This document shows, in pieces, positions 13,989 to 23,724 of a DNA stretch of 29,727 nt. Where the stretch lies: positions 1-29,727 of the forward strand of contig FR891078.1 in assembly GCA_000433515.1 (NCBI GenBank). The letters are read 5' to 3'. The DNA is from Candidatus Colimorpha enterica (GTDB taxonomy: Bacteria; Bacillota; Clostridia; Oscillospirales; CAG-272). The notes under the pieces were generated by a model. That model saw only the letters and a program-made list of their open reading frames with translations. It was not told where the DNA came from and did no database searches. The first letter of the stretch is position 1. Each line of letters opens with the position of its first letter. Both the position numbers and the translations under genes were made by a program.

Positions 13989-16523
13989 ATGGAAAAACGC
14001 AAACTCACAAAAGAAGACATCGATAAGGTGCGGAATATAGAGGGATTTCCTATTGGCAGTGATGAAGATATCGTTGCTTTGTCTGATGCGCCGTATTATA
14101 CTGCTTGCCCAAACCCTTTTATAGAAGAGTTTATTAAAGAAAACGGCAAACCTTACGATGAAGCAACGGACGATTACCATAGAGAGCCTTTTGCTGCGGA
14201 TGTGAGCGAGGGTAAAAATGATCCTATCTACATGGCACACAGCTACCACACTAAAGTTCCTTACAAGGCTATAATGAGATACCTTTTGCATTATACAAAC
14301 CCTGGGGATGTAGTTTTAGATGGCTTTTGTGGTACCGGAATGACGGGCGTGGCTGCTCTTATGTGTGGAAATCCCCCTCAAGACTTTATGTATCAACTAC
14401 AATCTGAAATGCCGGATGTAAAGTGGGGTAAACGGAACGCTATTCTTAACGACTTAGCCCCAATCGCTACATTCATTTCAAATGTGTATAATAGTGAAAT
14501 TTCGATCCATGAGTTTCAAAATGCTTTCTCTAAAAAACTTGATCAAGTTCGCGAGGAATTAGGATGGGCTTACAAGACGAAGCATACATCATCTGCACCA
14601 TCTCTTTTTCTGGATGAAAAGGACGGGATCATCAACTACACAGTATGGTCAGATGTGTTGATTTGCCCACATTGCGGAGACGAAATAGTTTTTTGGGATG
14701 CTGCGGTAAATGAAGATATTACTGCAATTTCTGATTCGTTCGTATGTCACAAATGCGGAATGAAGCTTTCAAAACGCGATTGCAATAAGGCGAAACAACA
14801 AGCGTGGGATGACGGTCTGAGTCAAATCGTTGAACTCAATAAACAAGTACCGGTACTTATCAACTACACATATTGTGGAAAACGATACGAGAAAAAGCCG
14901 GATGCAGACGATCTTGCTTTAATCAGCAAGATTGAAAATACAAAAATAACATCACGATACCCATTAACGGAACTCATTGATGGGGATAAAATGACTGATC
15001 CACGCCATGCTGGGATAAACTATGTTTTTCAATTCTGGACAAAGCGCAATCTAATGATTATTGCACGACTCTTTGAATTAGCAGAGAGTAACGCAGAAAG
15101 ATTTGTGCTAACCTCAATAATACAAAACTCCACAAAGATGTATAAGTTTAGAACTGACAGAAAAGGTGGAATTGTAACCGGAACTTTATTCATTCCGTCT
15201 TTGAATCAGGAAAACAACATATTCAATCTTTGTTATGGCAAACTGTCGGCGATAGCAAAAGCGTTGAGTGACATCAAAGGGCATAGCATTGTTACTCTAG
15301 GTAGTGCTACAAACATTCCTGTCCCGAATGATAGCATTGACTATATTTTTACCGATCCTCCTTTCGGGTACAACATCAACTACTCCGAATTGAGTTTCTT
15401 ATGGGAATCGTGGCTTAATATCCTTACAAATAATGAGCAAGAGGCAATTATGAGCAAGTTCCAGAAAAAGGGATTGCTCGAATACCAAGACTTAATGTAT
15501 CGAAGTTTTAAGGAATACTATCGCGCACTCAAGCCAAATCGATGGATTACCATAGAGTTTCACAATTCGCAAAACTCCGTATGGAATGCAATTAGAGAAG
15601 CGATTTCAAGAGCAGGATTCATTATCGCTGATGTGAGAACGATTGATAAAAAGCAAGGAAGTTTCAATCAAGTTAAAGGAGCAACGCAAGCCATCAAGCA
15701 AGACTTGGTTATTTCTGCATACAAGCCAAAGGAAAGTTTTTCAAGAGAGTTTTTTAGTAATGCGGGAAGTGAAGAAACAGCGTGGGCTTTTGTTAGACAA
15801 CACCTATCAAACCTCCCCATTGTTGTAACCAACAGTGGCAAGATTGAAATCCTTGCAGAACGCCAAGCCTTCCTCTTATGGGATAGAATGGTTGCATACC
15901 ATATTATGCAAGGATTTGCTATTCCTCTTGATGCTACTGAGTTTTACAAAGGTTTAGATGATCGTTTTCTCAAACGGGACAATATGTACTTCCTGCCCGA
16001 CCAGGTTAATGAATACGATATGGCTCGTGCAACTTGTGATGTTGAGACCATTCAATTCTCCCTCTTTGTTTCTGATGAGAAATCCGCTATCGGCTGGCTC
16101 TATCAGCAGCTTGACATCAATGGTGGCGGAGGTCCTCAGACTTATTCTGAATTGATGCCTAAGTTCATGCAAGAACTGAAAGCCGTAGACAAGCGAGAAA
16201 AGATGCCAGAATTGTCCGTCATTCTCGAAGAAAACTTCTTGAAGGATGAAACCGGAAAATGGTACATTCCCGATCTGACCAAGAGCGGCGATATTGCGAA
16301 GCTGCGCGAAAAGAACTTGCTCAAGGAGTTCCAAGAATACCTGAATAGCAAGGGCAAGCTCAAGGTATTCCGTTCCGAAGCAATCCGAGCTGGTTTTGCA
16401 AAGCTCTGGAAGGATAAGGATTACGCTGCTATTGTTGCTATGGCAAATCGTCTTCCCGAAGAAACAATTCAGGAAGATCAGAACTTGCTCATGTATTACG
16501 ACATTAGCTTGAGCAGAGTGTAA
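13989..16523 (+). CDS. pglXI: PglXI, BREX type 3 DNA methyltransferase
   Basis: A protein of 844 residues. The S-adenosylmethionine-binding motif DGFCGTG is at 111-117 and the catalytic motif DPPFGY at 456-461. Between them a long insertion carries a zinc ribbon (CPHC 226-229, CHKC 253-256), as in adenine-specific methylases with Zn-ribbon (COG1743 type). The C-terminal third (about 600-844) has no motif I recognise and may recognise the target. In BREX the methylase marks host DNA, probably an adenine in a short non-palindromic site; there is no matching classical restriction nuclease. Base composition changes within the gene: AT-rich to about 15940, then GC-richer to the end, which suggests a recombinant gene. 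Confidence 0.9.
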   Translation: MEKRKLTKEDIDKVRNIEGFPIGSDEDIVALSDAPYYTACPNPFIEEFIKENGKPYDEATDDYHREPFAADVSEGKNDPIYMAHSYHTKVPYKAIMRYLLHYTNPGDVVLDGFCGTGMTGVAALMCGNPPQDFMYQLQSEMPDVKWGKRNAILNDLAPIATFISNVYNSEISIHEFQNAFSKKLDQVREELGWAYKTKHTSSAPSLFLDEKDGIINYTVWSDVLICPHCGDEIVFWDAAVNEDITAISDSFVCHKCGMKLSKRDCNKAKQQAWDDGLSQIVELNKQVPVLINYTYCGKRYEKKPDADDLALISKIENTKITSRYPLTELIDGDKMTDPRHAGINYVFQFWTKRNLMIIARLFELAESNAERFVLTSIIQNSTKMYKFRTDRKGGIVTGTLFIPSLNQENNIFNLCYGKLSAIAKALSDIKGHSIVTLGSATNIPVPNDSIDYIFTDPPFGYNINYSELSFLWESWLNILTNNEQEAIMSKFQKKGLLEYQDLMYRSFKEYYRALKPNRWITIEFHNSQNSVWNAIREAISRAGFIIADVRTIDKKQGSFNQVKGATQAIKQDLVISAYKPKESFSREFFSNAGSEETAWAFVRQHLSNLPIVVTNSGKIEILAERQAFLLWDRMVAYHIMQGFAIPLDATEFYKGLDDRFLKRDNMYFLPDQVNEYDMARATCDVETIQFSLFVSDEKSAIGWLYQQLDINGGGGPQTYSELMPKFMQELKAVDKREKMPELSVILEENFLKDETGKWYIPDLTKSGDIAKLREKNLLKEFQEYLNSKGKLKVFRSEAIRAGFAKLWKDKDYAAIVAMANRLPEETIQEDQNLLMYYDISLSRV

Positions 16524-16545
16524 TATAAGAAAGTGAGGTTATTTT

Positions 16546-17685
16546 ATGTCTGAAGCAAGCATCAAGTGCTACATGGGTAGTGAAGAAAAAGAAATAACGC
16601 AGGAAACGCTCCAATCAGAGATGGCAAAGTATCTACAGATGGATAACCTCAGCTTTTTGGTAGGAGCCGGTTGCTCCAGCAATATTGTTGATAAGAAGGA
16701 AACAGGCATCCCGCTTATGAAAGGACTTTACAATTCCTTTTTTGAAGAAAAGCCTGATTTCGCGGTTGCAGGTGTTAAGTTCAATGGTAAATATGACAGC
16801 AATCTTGAGAAAATGCTTGAAGCTATGGGTGCAATAGCTGTTGCAAATCAAGTCAAAGAGATTGAACCTGATATTGATGCAAAAATCAAAGAGATCAGAG
16901 ATTTTATACGCGACAAGATTAAGGCTGGGCTTGAGAGTGAAGAAGTGAAGGAGATTTATAAATCGTTCTATGCAAAAATCACTCAACGCTCAAGAAAGTC
17001 TCCGATAAGCATTTTCACAACGAACTATGATTTGTTTAACGAGATCGCCTTGGATGAGCTTGGATTTCCATATAACAATGGATTTTCCGGATCGTACAGA
17101 CGGAAATTTAATCCAATCAGCTACAACTATATGTATGTTGAGAACATGAACCTAACCAGGGATGTGTGGGAGCGTGTATCCTCTTTCTTTAACCTTGTAA
17201 AGCTCCATGGCTCTATTTCGTGGCTCTGCAAGGATGACGAGATATGGGAACGACATTATTCGGACATTCACGACAGCGAGACGGTGATGATCTATCCTAC
17301 TCCGATGAAAGACCGCACGACGCTTATGGAGCCATATTCCGATCTGTTTCGTACAATGGAAAACCGTATCGTCCAAAAGAACAGCGTTCTTGTTGTTCTC
17401 GGATATAGCTTTGGTGATGACCATATCAATCGCATCATTTTGAATGGCTTGGCGGTACCGTCCTTCCGTCTGGTTGTTTTCGGCTCTGGTGACAACATAA
17501 CCAAGCTAACCAAACTTGGAGACTCGCGCATCACAGTTTACAATTCCGAAGATAAGATTCACTACTTCGGAAACTTTGTCGAAAAAGCTCTGCCTCCCAT
17601 CCATCCGGATGTAGACGAAGAATTGAAGCTGAAACCCGTCTCTGCAAGCATAGCAGAATTTGAGGAGATGAAGCTTGATGAATAG
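16546..17685 (+). CDS. SIR2-family NADase-like protein, partner of HerA
   Basis: A protein of 379 residues with the SIR2 signatures: GAGCS at 40-44 for NAD binding, TTNYD at 158-162 (catalytic-type Asn160), KLHGS at 219-223 (catalytic-type His221) and GYSFGDDHIN at 286-295. The zinc-binding cysteines of deacetylase sirtuins are not apparent. This is the SIR2-like (PF13289-type) form found in anti-phage systems, which degrades NAD+ during infection. It starts 22 bases after pglXI and overlaps the HerA-like gene by 8 bases. SIR2 plus HerA is an established two-gene defence system in which HerA and SIR2 assemble into a large complex. Insertion in BREX is unusual. Trigger and link to BREX are unknown. 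Confidence 0.9.
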   Translation: MSEASIKCYMGSEEKEITQETLQSEMAKYLQMDNLSFLVGAGCSSNIVDKKETGIPLMKGLYNSFFEEKPDFAVAGVKFNGKYDSNLEKMLEAMGAIAVANQVKEIEPDIDAKIKEIRDFIRDKIKAGLESEEVKEIYKSFYAKITQRSRKSPISIFTTNYDLFNEIALDELGFPYNNGFSGSYRRKFNPISYNYMYVENMNLTRDVWERVSSFFNLVKLHGSISWLCKDDEIWERHYSDIHDSETVMIYPTPMKDRTTLMEPYSDLFRTMENRIVQKNSVLVVLGYSFGDDHINRIILNGLAVPSFRLVVFGSGDNITKLTKLGDSRITVYNSEDKIHYFGNFVEKALPPIHPDVDEELKLKPVSASIAEFEEMKLDE

Positions 17686-19570
17686 CCGAAGCATTGGAAA
17701 ACTAACATCGGTGAGCCAGCGCGGAATCATTGCCGAAATCTACTCTGGATTAGGAAACTACATCAGCACAAATGATGGAGTTCGGTTTGTCGGTGAGGTA
17801 GGGTCGTATGTTTCTATCTACGATGTTAACCGTACTATAATCGGAGAAATAACCGGCGTTGAAGAAAAACCGCAGTTCAAAAACGCCGAACTGAATAAGC
17901 CAAACAGCAGCCGCTTGGCAACTATCAATCTTGTTGGGGAGATCGTTTCAGAACGGTTTTACTTTGGTGTGTCAAAAATGCCTCTCGTATTTTCTGATGT
18001 CAACATCATTTCGCAAAACGACCTTAGAATAATGCTTGAGGTTACAGACGATGAAACTGTTGTAGATAAGGAGAATGGTAAAACTCGTGCTGAATTGCTG
18101 AAGCTTGGCACATCGGTCATTTTCCCTGATTACTCCGTGAAGGTAAACATAGACAAGTTCTTTGGCTTTCATTTTGCCGTGTTTGGAAACACAGGTGCCG
18201 GAAAATCGAATACCATAGCCACAATCATGCAGGAGATCTTTCGCAAGAAAGACTATGCAGCTAAAGGTGCTAAATTTGTCTTTATAGATTCCAACGGTGA
18301 GTATGCAAAGGCATTTTCGGAGATTTCGCAAGTAAACGAGACAGTTCAAGCTAAAGAGTTTGTCGCCTCGGATGACGATTTGGTAGATAATCGCCTTCAG
18401 ATACCCGTGTGGGCATTGAGTGCTGATGACTGGGCTATTCTTCTTCACGCATCAGAAAAAACACAAATTCCTATACTTAAGAGGGCAATAGATATAGCAA
18501 AGAGTTTCTTTGATGAAACCACAAGCAATACTGATGTAAGAAATCATATACTCGCAAGTTCCCTTGTTGGAGTGTTTTGCAGTTCGGATTCGTCCCCGTC
18601 CAAGGGAGATAAGCTGATTAGTATTCTATCCACCTTTATGACGGATGAAATAAGCCTTGATACGCAAGTCGGAAAGGTACAATATCAAGATGGACGAGAA
18701 CGAAAAGAAACAGATGGTACATTAAGAGCTGCCATTAAGGTCGGCTTTGGAAATATGTTGTCGCCTGAAACTGTGATAAAGTATTTGCAAAAGTTTATTA
18801 AGTCGGATATTGCTGATAGCCTTTCAAGCTCAAAAGCTGTCCCTTATTCACTGCAACAGTTTTCAGAGGCAGTGCAGTTTGCGACCTTATATGAAGGGAG
18901 TATCAGCTCTCAAAGGATACAAGAGTATACCTCAACACTGGTAACTCGGCTTCAGTCCCTTCAAGATGGTATTCAAGGGAAAATACTTGTTAAGACTGAA
19001 TATGATTCAATAGACAGCTTTATCCAGAGTGTTCTTGGCATACATCAGATTGTCAATATCGATATTAGCTCTTTAGATGACGCTTCCGCTGAAGTGGTGG
19101 CAAAAGTCTTTGCCAAACTTCTCCTTGATTATTTGCGAAAACGAGAGAAAAAAGCCGATATGCCAATAAATTTTGTGATTGAGGAGGCTCATCGTTTCAT
19201 ACGCAACGAAACGAATTACGGGCCTCTCGGATACAACATCTTCGAGAGAATTGCAAAAGAAGGGCGTAAATATGGTTTGCTTTTGGGCATATCATCTCAG
19301 CGTCCGAGTGAATTGTCTAAAACTGTAGTTTCGCAATGCAGTAACTTCATCATTCATAGGGTACAGAACCCAGATGACCTTCAGTATATTTCGAGGATGG
19401 TTCCCTATGTCAATCAGGGTATGATAGATCGATTAACATACCTTCAGACTGGTCATGCGCTTGTTTTCGGTACGGCGATTAATCTGCCAACGCTTACGAG
19501 GTTTGATGAAGCATCGCCTAAACCTGATAGTGAAAATGCAAAGATTTCGGAACGATGGTATGTTGAATAA
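17678..19570 (+). CDS. herA: HerA-like hexameric ATPase/helicase
   Basis: A protein of 630 residues. The N-terminus (about 1-95) fits a HAS-barrel, followed by the P-loop GNTGAGKS at 170-177, Walker B FVIEEAHRFI with E502-E503, and GISSQRPSELSKTVVSQC, the arginine-finger and sensor region typical of HerA/FtsK-type ATPases (DUF87). HerA translocates along double-stranded DNA as a hexamer and in SIR2-HerA systems activates or scaffolds the NADase. The ATG at 17678 overlaps the SIR2 stop as ATGAATAG, and GAGGAG lies 10 bases upstream, so the pair is translationally coupled. The gene is AT-rich compared with brxHII, which follows after 15 bases. Confidence 0.9.
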   Translation: MNSRSIGKLTSVSQRGIIAEIYSGLGNYISTNDGVRFVGEVGSYVSIYDVNRTIIGEITGVEEKPQFKNAELNKPNSSRLATINLVGEIVSERFYFGVSKMPLVFSDVNIISQNDLRIMLEVTDDETVVDKENGKTRAELLKLGTSVIFPDYSVKVNIDKFFGFHFAVFGNTGAGKSNTIATIMQEIFRKKDYAAKGAKFVFIDSNGEYAKAFSEISQVNETVQAKEFVASDDDLVDNRLQIPVWALSADDWAILLHASEKTQIPILKRAIDIAKSFFDETTSNTDVRNHILASSLVGVFCSSDSSPSKGDKLISILSTFMTDEISLDTQVGKVQYQDGRERKETDGTLRAAIKVGFGNMLSPETVIKYLQKFIKSDIADSLSSSKAVPYSLQQFSEAVQFATLYEGSISSQRIQEYTSTLVTRLQSLQDGIQGKILVKTEYDSIDSFIQSVLGIHQIVNIDISSLDDASAEVVAKVFAKLLLDYLRKREKKADMPINFVIEEAHRFIRNETNYGPLGYNIFERIAKEGRKYGLLLGISSQRPSELSKTVVSQCSNFIIHRVQNPDDLQYISRMVPYVNQGMIDRLTYLQTGHALVFGTAINLPTLTRFDEASPKPDSENAKISERWYVE

Positions 19571-19585
19571 AGGAGTATTTTGATT

Positions 19586-22258
19586 ATGTACAATGTCGGA
19601 GATTTGGTGTTTGATACCGCCACCGGTGCAAGTGTCCAAGTGTTGGAAAAGATTGAAGCATGGGGCTATGTGTCCTATCGCGTCTTCAATCTTGCTACCG
19701 GAGCTGTTTATAAGGCAACGGGAGAACAACTGAATATGGATGGCGGGACCAATACATACGACGAAAACTATCTCCGGTATGTTACACTCTTATCAAAGAT
19801 CCGCAACGAGACTGCAGGAGGACTCCTGTCATCTCTCGCAAGCGGAGTCATTCCGCTTCCTCACCAGCTCCATGTTCTGAATAGGGTAATGGAGAATAAC
19901 ACCATCCGCTACATTCTTGCTGATGAAGTGGGGCTTGGTAAAACTATCGAAGCCGGAATGGTCATCAAAGAGTTAAAAGCTCGTGGATTGGTAAAGCGTA
20001 TTCTGGTAGTTTGTCCTACCGGTCTTGTTACTCAGTGGGCGGCAGAAATGCAGGACAAGTTTCATGAGAAGTTCAATGTAATTCTTCCGTCTGACTATGA
20101 TACTATTCGCCGTCTGACCGACAACGAGGATGTCTACGGACAATACGATCAGGTCATATCTCCGATGGACTCTATCAAGCCCATCGAGCGCCACGCCGGT
20201 TGGACAGAAGAGCGCGTCGAAAAATACAACGAGGAACGAATCTATTCCATTATCAATAGTGGATGGGATTTGATTGTTATTGATGAGGCACACAGAGTTG
20301 CCGGATCAACCGGCGAAGTTGCGCGATACAAGTTGGGTTATCTGCTCTCTCAGGCAAGCCCATATCTACTGCTGCTTTCTGCAACGCCCCATAACGGCAA
20401 AACTGAGCCTTTCTTGAGGCTTGTTCGCCTTCTTGACGAAGAAGCCTTCCCTAACACAAAATCAATAGTAAAGGAACAAGTTGCGCCTTACCTGATTCGT
20501 ACAGAAAAGCGTGAGGCAATAGACAATAACGGCAACAAACTTTTCAAAAATAGAATTACGCATCTCGTGGAAATGTCTTGGGACGAGCGTCACACCATGC
20601 AGAAGGAACTCTACAAGCTGGTTACAGCTTATGTCTCGAAGACCTATAACAAAGCGCAACGCAATCGAAAAAAGAATATGTGCTTGATCTTCCTGCTAAT
20701 CATCATGCAGCGCATGGTAACAAGCAGCACAACAGCGGTACGCCAAAGCCTTGAAAGAAGACTCGATATTCTCAAGTCTCAAAGTACGCGCATCGGCTCT
20801 CTTACCGAAGAAGATTTGGCTGAACTTGATATTGAGGACGGTGTGGAAGAAGCTCTTGAAGCAATTTCTCTTGATTTGGATGAGGAAATATCAGAGCTTG
20901 AGAACATCATTTCCATTGCAAAGCAAGCTGAGTTTCAGCACCCAGATGTCAAAATTGAACATCTGCTCAATACGATAGATGAAATAATCGGGGAGGACCG
21001 CGATCAGAAGATAATCATCTTTACTGAGTTCGTTGCCACTCAGCAATACCTTGAGCGCATCCTTACAAGTAACGGGTACACTGTATCTACCCTCAATGGC
21101 AGTATGACAATCGACGAAAGGAATCTTGCTCTCAAGGATTTCCGAGATTGCGCTAACATATTTATCTCTACTGATGCCGGTGGAGAAGGCTTGAACTTGC
21201 AGTTTTCCAATATTATCATCAATTACGATCTTCCATGGAATCCCATGAAGATTGAGCAAAGATGTGGACGAGCTGACCGTATCGGGCAAAAACGCGATGT
21301 TCATATTTACAATTTCATCATCGGAGATACTGTTGAAAACCGTGTTCGTCAAGTTCTCGAAGAGAAGCTATCCGTTATTTTTAAGGAAATGGGCGTTGAC
21401 AAATACTCTGATGTTCTGGACAGCGAAGTTGCAGAATGTGACTTCACGGATGTATATATGCGCTCAATCAGCCATCCAAGCAAGATTGCTGAATCACTTT
21501 ATCCTGTCGAGGCAGAAATGAAACAGCAACTTGCTAATGCAAAGAAATATAAGGATGTAATCCGTGAAGAAAAAGACCTAACGACGCTCGTGGGCAGCGA
21601 ATCTGATTTTGATGTTGAAGAAGCGTTGCGTATGGTTTTGACATACTATGATCGCTGGCAAGGAGAGCAACTTAGCCTGTTTGATCAAATTGCCATAAAT
21701 GATGAGAAAGTAACGAAGCACCTGAATGTGGACATTATGCAGGATCGCTTCTCGCCAATACTTTCCGTCGGAATAAAGAACTTCCCTAATGAGGCTGGTT
21801 ATTTTATGCTCTGGGAGCTGTCATTGTCCGATAATGATGCAGATAAAAGAATCGTTCCTATATTTGTCAACAACAACTTTGTTCTGCGCCCTATGGCTGG
21901 AAAACGGATAATGGATGTATTTCTTGATCCAAACTCAAAATTGACTGTGGGTAGCAGAGCAAATATCTCAAATGATGAGTATGAGCATCTTGAGAAGATG
22001 TGTATGGAGTTCGCATATGACACATTTGTTGATCTTAAAGAAAAGCAGCTTAAGCGAAATCAGGAAAGCTACGACAAGTATATGTATGCTTTGTGCCTGA
22101 GAATAGAAGCGGCACAGCAAATTGGTATTGAGAATATACGGAAAGCCCGGTTGAAAAGATTGGACGAGGAAAAGCGTTCTATCGAAGAAACCTATATTAA
22201 AGGACAAAAAGTATTTCCTGACTTCCGCTTAGTTCTTCTTGCTGGATTGGAGGCTTAA
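19586..22258 (+). CDS. brxHII: BrxHII, SNF2-type helicase of BREX
   Basis: A protein of 890 residues with a complete SNF2/superfamily 2 set: DEVGLGKT (113-120) as motif I, DEAH (233-236) as motif II, LSATPHNGKT as motif III, and GGEGLNLQFSN, NYDLPWNPMKIEQR and GRADRIGQ for motifs V and VI. This fits the helicase of BREX types 3 and 5, BrxHII, related to DrmD of DISARM. The start at 19586 has AGGAG 10 bases upstream. The second half after about 600 is helical and specific to the family. It stands directly before pglZ, two bases apart, as in published type 3 loci. No DISARM genes (drmA, drmB, drmC) are present, which argues for BREX. Confidence 0.9.
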   Translation: MYNVGDLVFDTATGASVQVLEKIEAWGYVSYRVFNLATGAVYKATGEQLNMDGGTNTYDENYLRYVTLLSKIRNETAGGLLSSLASGVIPLPHQLHVLNRVMENNTIRYILADEVGLGKTIEAGMVIKELKARGLVKRILVVCPTGLVTQWAAEMQDKFHEKFNVILPSDYDTIRRLTDNEDVYGQYDQVISPMDSIKPIERHAGWTEERVEKYNEERIYSIINSGWDLIVIDEAHRVAGSTGEVARYKLGYLLSQASPYLLLLSATPHNGKTEPFLRLVRLLDEEAFPNTKSIVKEQVAPYLIRTEKREAIDNNGNKLFKNRITHLVEMSWDERHTMQKELYKLVTAYVSKTYNKAQRNRKKNMCLIFLLIIMQRMVTSSTTAVRQSLERRLDILKSQSTRIGSLTEEDLAELDIEDGVEEALEAISLDLDEEISELENIISIAKQAEFQHPDVKIEHLLNTIDEIIGEDRDQKIIIFTEFVATQQYLERILTSNGYTVSTLNGSMTIDERNLALKDFRDCANIFISTDAGGEGLNLQFSNIIINYDLPWNPMKIEQRCGRADRIGQKRDVHIYNFIIGDTVENRVRQVLEEKLSVIFKEMGVDKYSDVLDSEVAECDFTDVYMRSISHPSKIAESLYPVEAEMKQQLANAKKYKDVIREEKDLTTLVGSESDFDVEEALRMVLTYYDRWQGEQLSLFDQIAINDEKVTKHLNVDIMQDRFSPILSVGIKNFPNEAGYFMLWELSLSDNDADKRIVPIFVNNNFVLRPMAGKRIMDVFLDPNSKLTVGSRANISNDEYEHLEKMCMEFAYDTFVDLKEKQLKRNQESYDKYMYALCLRIEAAQQIGIENIRKARLKRLDEEKRSIEETYIKGQKVFPDFRLVLLAGLEA

Positions 22259-22260
22259 AA

Positions 22261-23724
22261 ATGTTTGGAAGCTATCTCTATGAGCAGTCAGCAGCTCAGT
22301 ACACAAATAGAATATTGATTATTGACTGCGACGGCTTAGGAGATCGCATTCAACTTGAAAAGGTATTTGAGGATCATGGCTTTATAGTGTTACCGTACAT
22401 TGATGATCTTTATTTCCGCGTTGAGCAGCATGACAAACTCAGTTGTGAATCAGAGAAATATGCCGTAATTGTCAAACCAAGCCAATACATTCCCTACGAC
22501 ATATATCATGAGTTTACCCCGTTCAAACTTACATATGCTAAGTTGTTCCCCAAACTCAGTGCTGCTGTACTGAAAAATCGGAATGATATAAACCTTGATC
22601 TGCTGGTCATGGCATACAAAAATTGTTTTTCTGATTTGTCCGTGAGTCAGTTGACTGAACAGTTTATCCAACGAAAAGTCTATTCACGAGAAAACATTCA
22701 AATATATCTTGATATTGCTGTCAAAAAGCTGTCTGAAAAATGCTCCACGGCAAGCAGTTATCAAGATTGGTTTGCCATCGCAGAAGATAAAGCTGCCATC
22801 GATGTCATGGCAACGGAATATGATGTGTCTGCTGATACAGATCGGTTTCATGCGTTATTTGTTGACTTTATTGAAAGCAATTTCGGGAAATTGTCTTCCA
22901 AAATTGATCGTGCTACGCCTGTAACTGTCAGCAGAGCTATGGAATACATCAAAGATCATAGCGACAAGTTTGTAATTATTGTCATGGACGGTATGTCTGA
23001 ATTTGATTGGGAAATAATCAGCCGGTCATTCAAAGGATTGGTATATGACAAATCCAACATATTTGCAATGATACCTACTACAACATCAATTTCAAGACAA
23101 TGCTTGCTCTCTAATAAATATCCGAGCCAGCTTATGGAGCCGTGGAAGCAAAGCAAGGAAAAGCAAGAGTTCTTTGATTGCGCTAACGGTTTAGGCTTTA
23201 CTAACGAACAGATTGATTATGTTAGAGGATACGAAGTTAGTTTCAGCTCCTTTGTGAAATGTGGCGCAGTAATTATAAACGATGTTGATGATATGGTTCA
23301 TGGTCAGCAGCAAGGACGAATTGGAATGTTTAATGACATCTCTGTTTTGGCGAAGCAAGGGCAACTTGCAAGTTTGACGAAGCGATTGCTTAACGCTGGT
23401 TACGATGTATATATCACAGCAGATCACGGAAACACGCCATGTGTTGGAATGGGAAAACTCATGAAAACCGGCGTAGAAATAGAAACCAAGAGCCGCAGAA
23501 TGCTCGTTCTCAAAGACTTTGCGGATAAAGATAAGCTGCTTGAACAGTATTCGCTTATTGATTATCCGAAGTATTACTTGAGTAAAGAGTTTGATTACCT
23601 CATTTGTGGCGTTGGATGCTCCTTTGATGCAAAAGGAGAAGCAGTAATGTCGCATGGTGGCATTACGATAGATGAGGTAATTGTTCCATTCATAAAGGTA
23701 AAGGCGGTAGACAATAATGGCTAA
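22261..23724 (+). CDS. pglZ: PglZ, BREX type 3 alkaline-phosphatase-fold protein
   Basis: A protein of 487 residues. The PglZ domain spans about 235-480: VIIVMDGMSEFDW with metal ligand D243, PTTTS at 272-276 with the threonine of the nucleophile position, TADHGN with D388-H389, and SHGG with H465 near the C-terminus. These four places match the metal centre of the alkaline phosphatase superfamily. PglZ is the common core protein of all BREX types and is a phosphodiesterase/nuclease-like enzyme required for defence. The N-terminal 230 residues are type-specific. The length is close to that of type 3 PglZ and shorter than the type 1 form. It begins 2 bases after brxHII and overlaps brxA by 8 bases. 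Confidence 0.93.
   Translation: MFGSYLYEQSAAQYTNRILIIDCDGLGDRIQLEKVFEDHGFIVLPYIDDLYFRVEQHDKLSCESEKYAVIVKPSQYIPYDIYHEFTPFKLTYAKLFPKLSAAVLKNRNDINLDLLVMAYKNCFSDLSVSQLTEQFIQRKVYSRENIQIYLDIAVKKLSEKCSTASSYQDWFAIAEDKAAIDVMATEYDVSADTDRFHALFVDFIESNFGKLSSKIDRATPVTVSRAMEYIKDHSDKFVIIVMDGMSEFDWEIISRSFKGLVYDKSNIFAMIPTTTSISRQCLLSNKYPSQLMEPWKQSKEKQEFFDCANGLGFTNEQIDYVRGYEVSFSSFVKCGAVIINDVDDMVHGQQQGRIGMFNDISVLAKQGQLASLTKRLLNAGYDVYITADHGNTPCVGMGKLMKTGVEIETKSRRMLVLKDFADKDKLLEQYSLIDYPKYYLSKEFDYLICGVGCSFDAKGEAVMSHGGITIDEVIVPFIKVKAVDNNG

Noticed and set aside
19586..22258. DISARM system, suggested by the SNF2 helicase plus methylase
   Set aside because: No drmA, drmB or drmC genes are present, while PglZ, BrxC and BrxA are, so BREX type 3 explains all parts.
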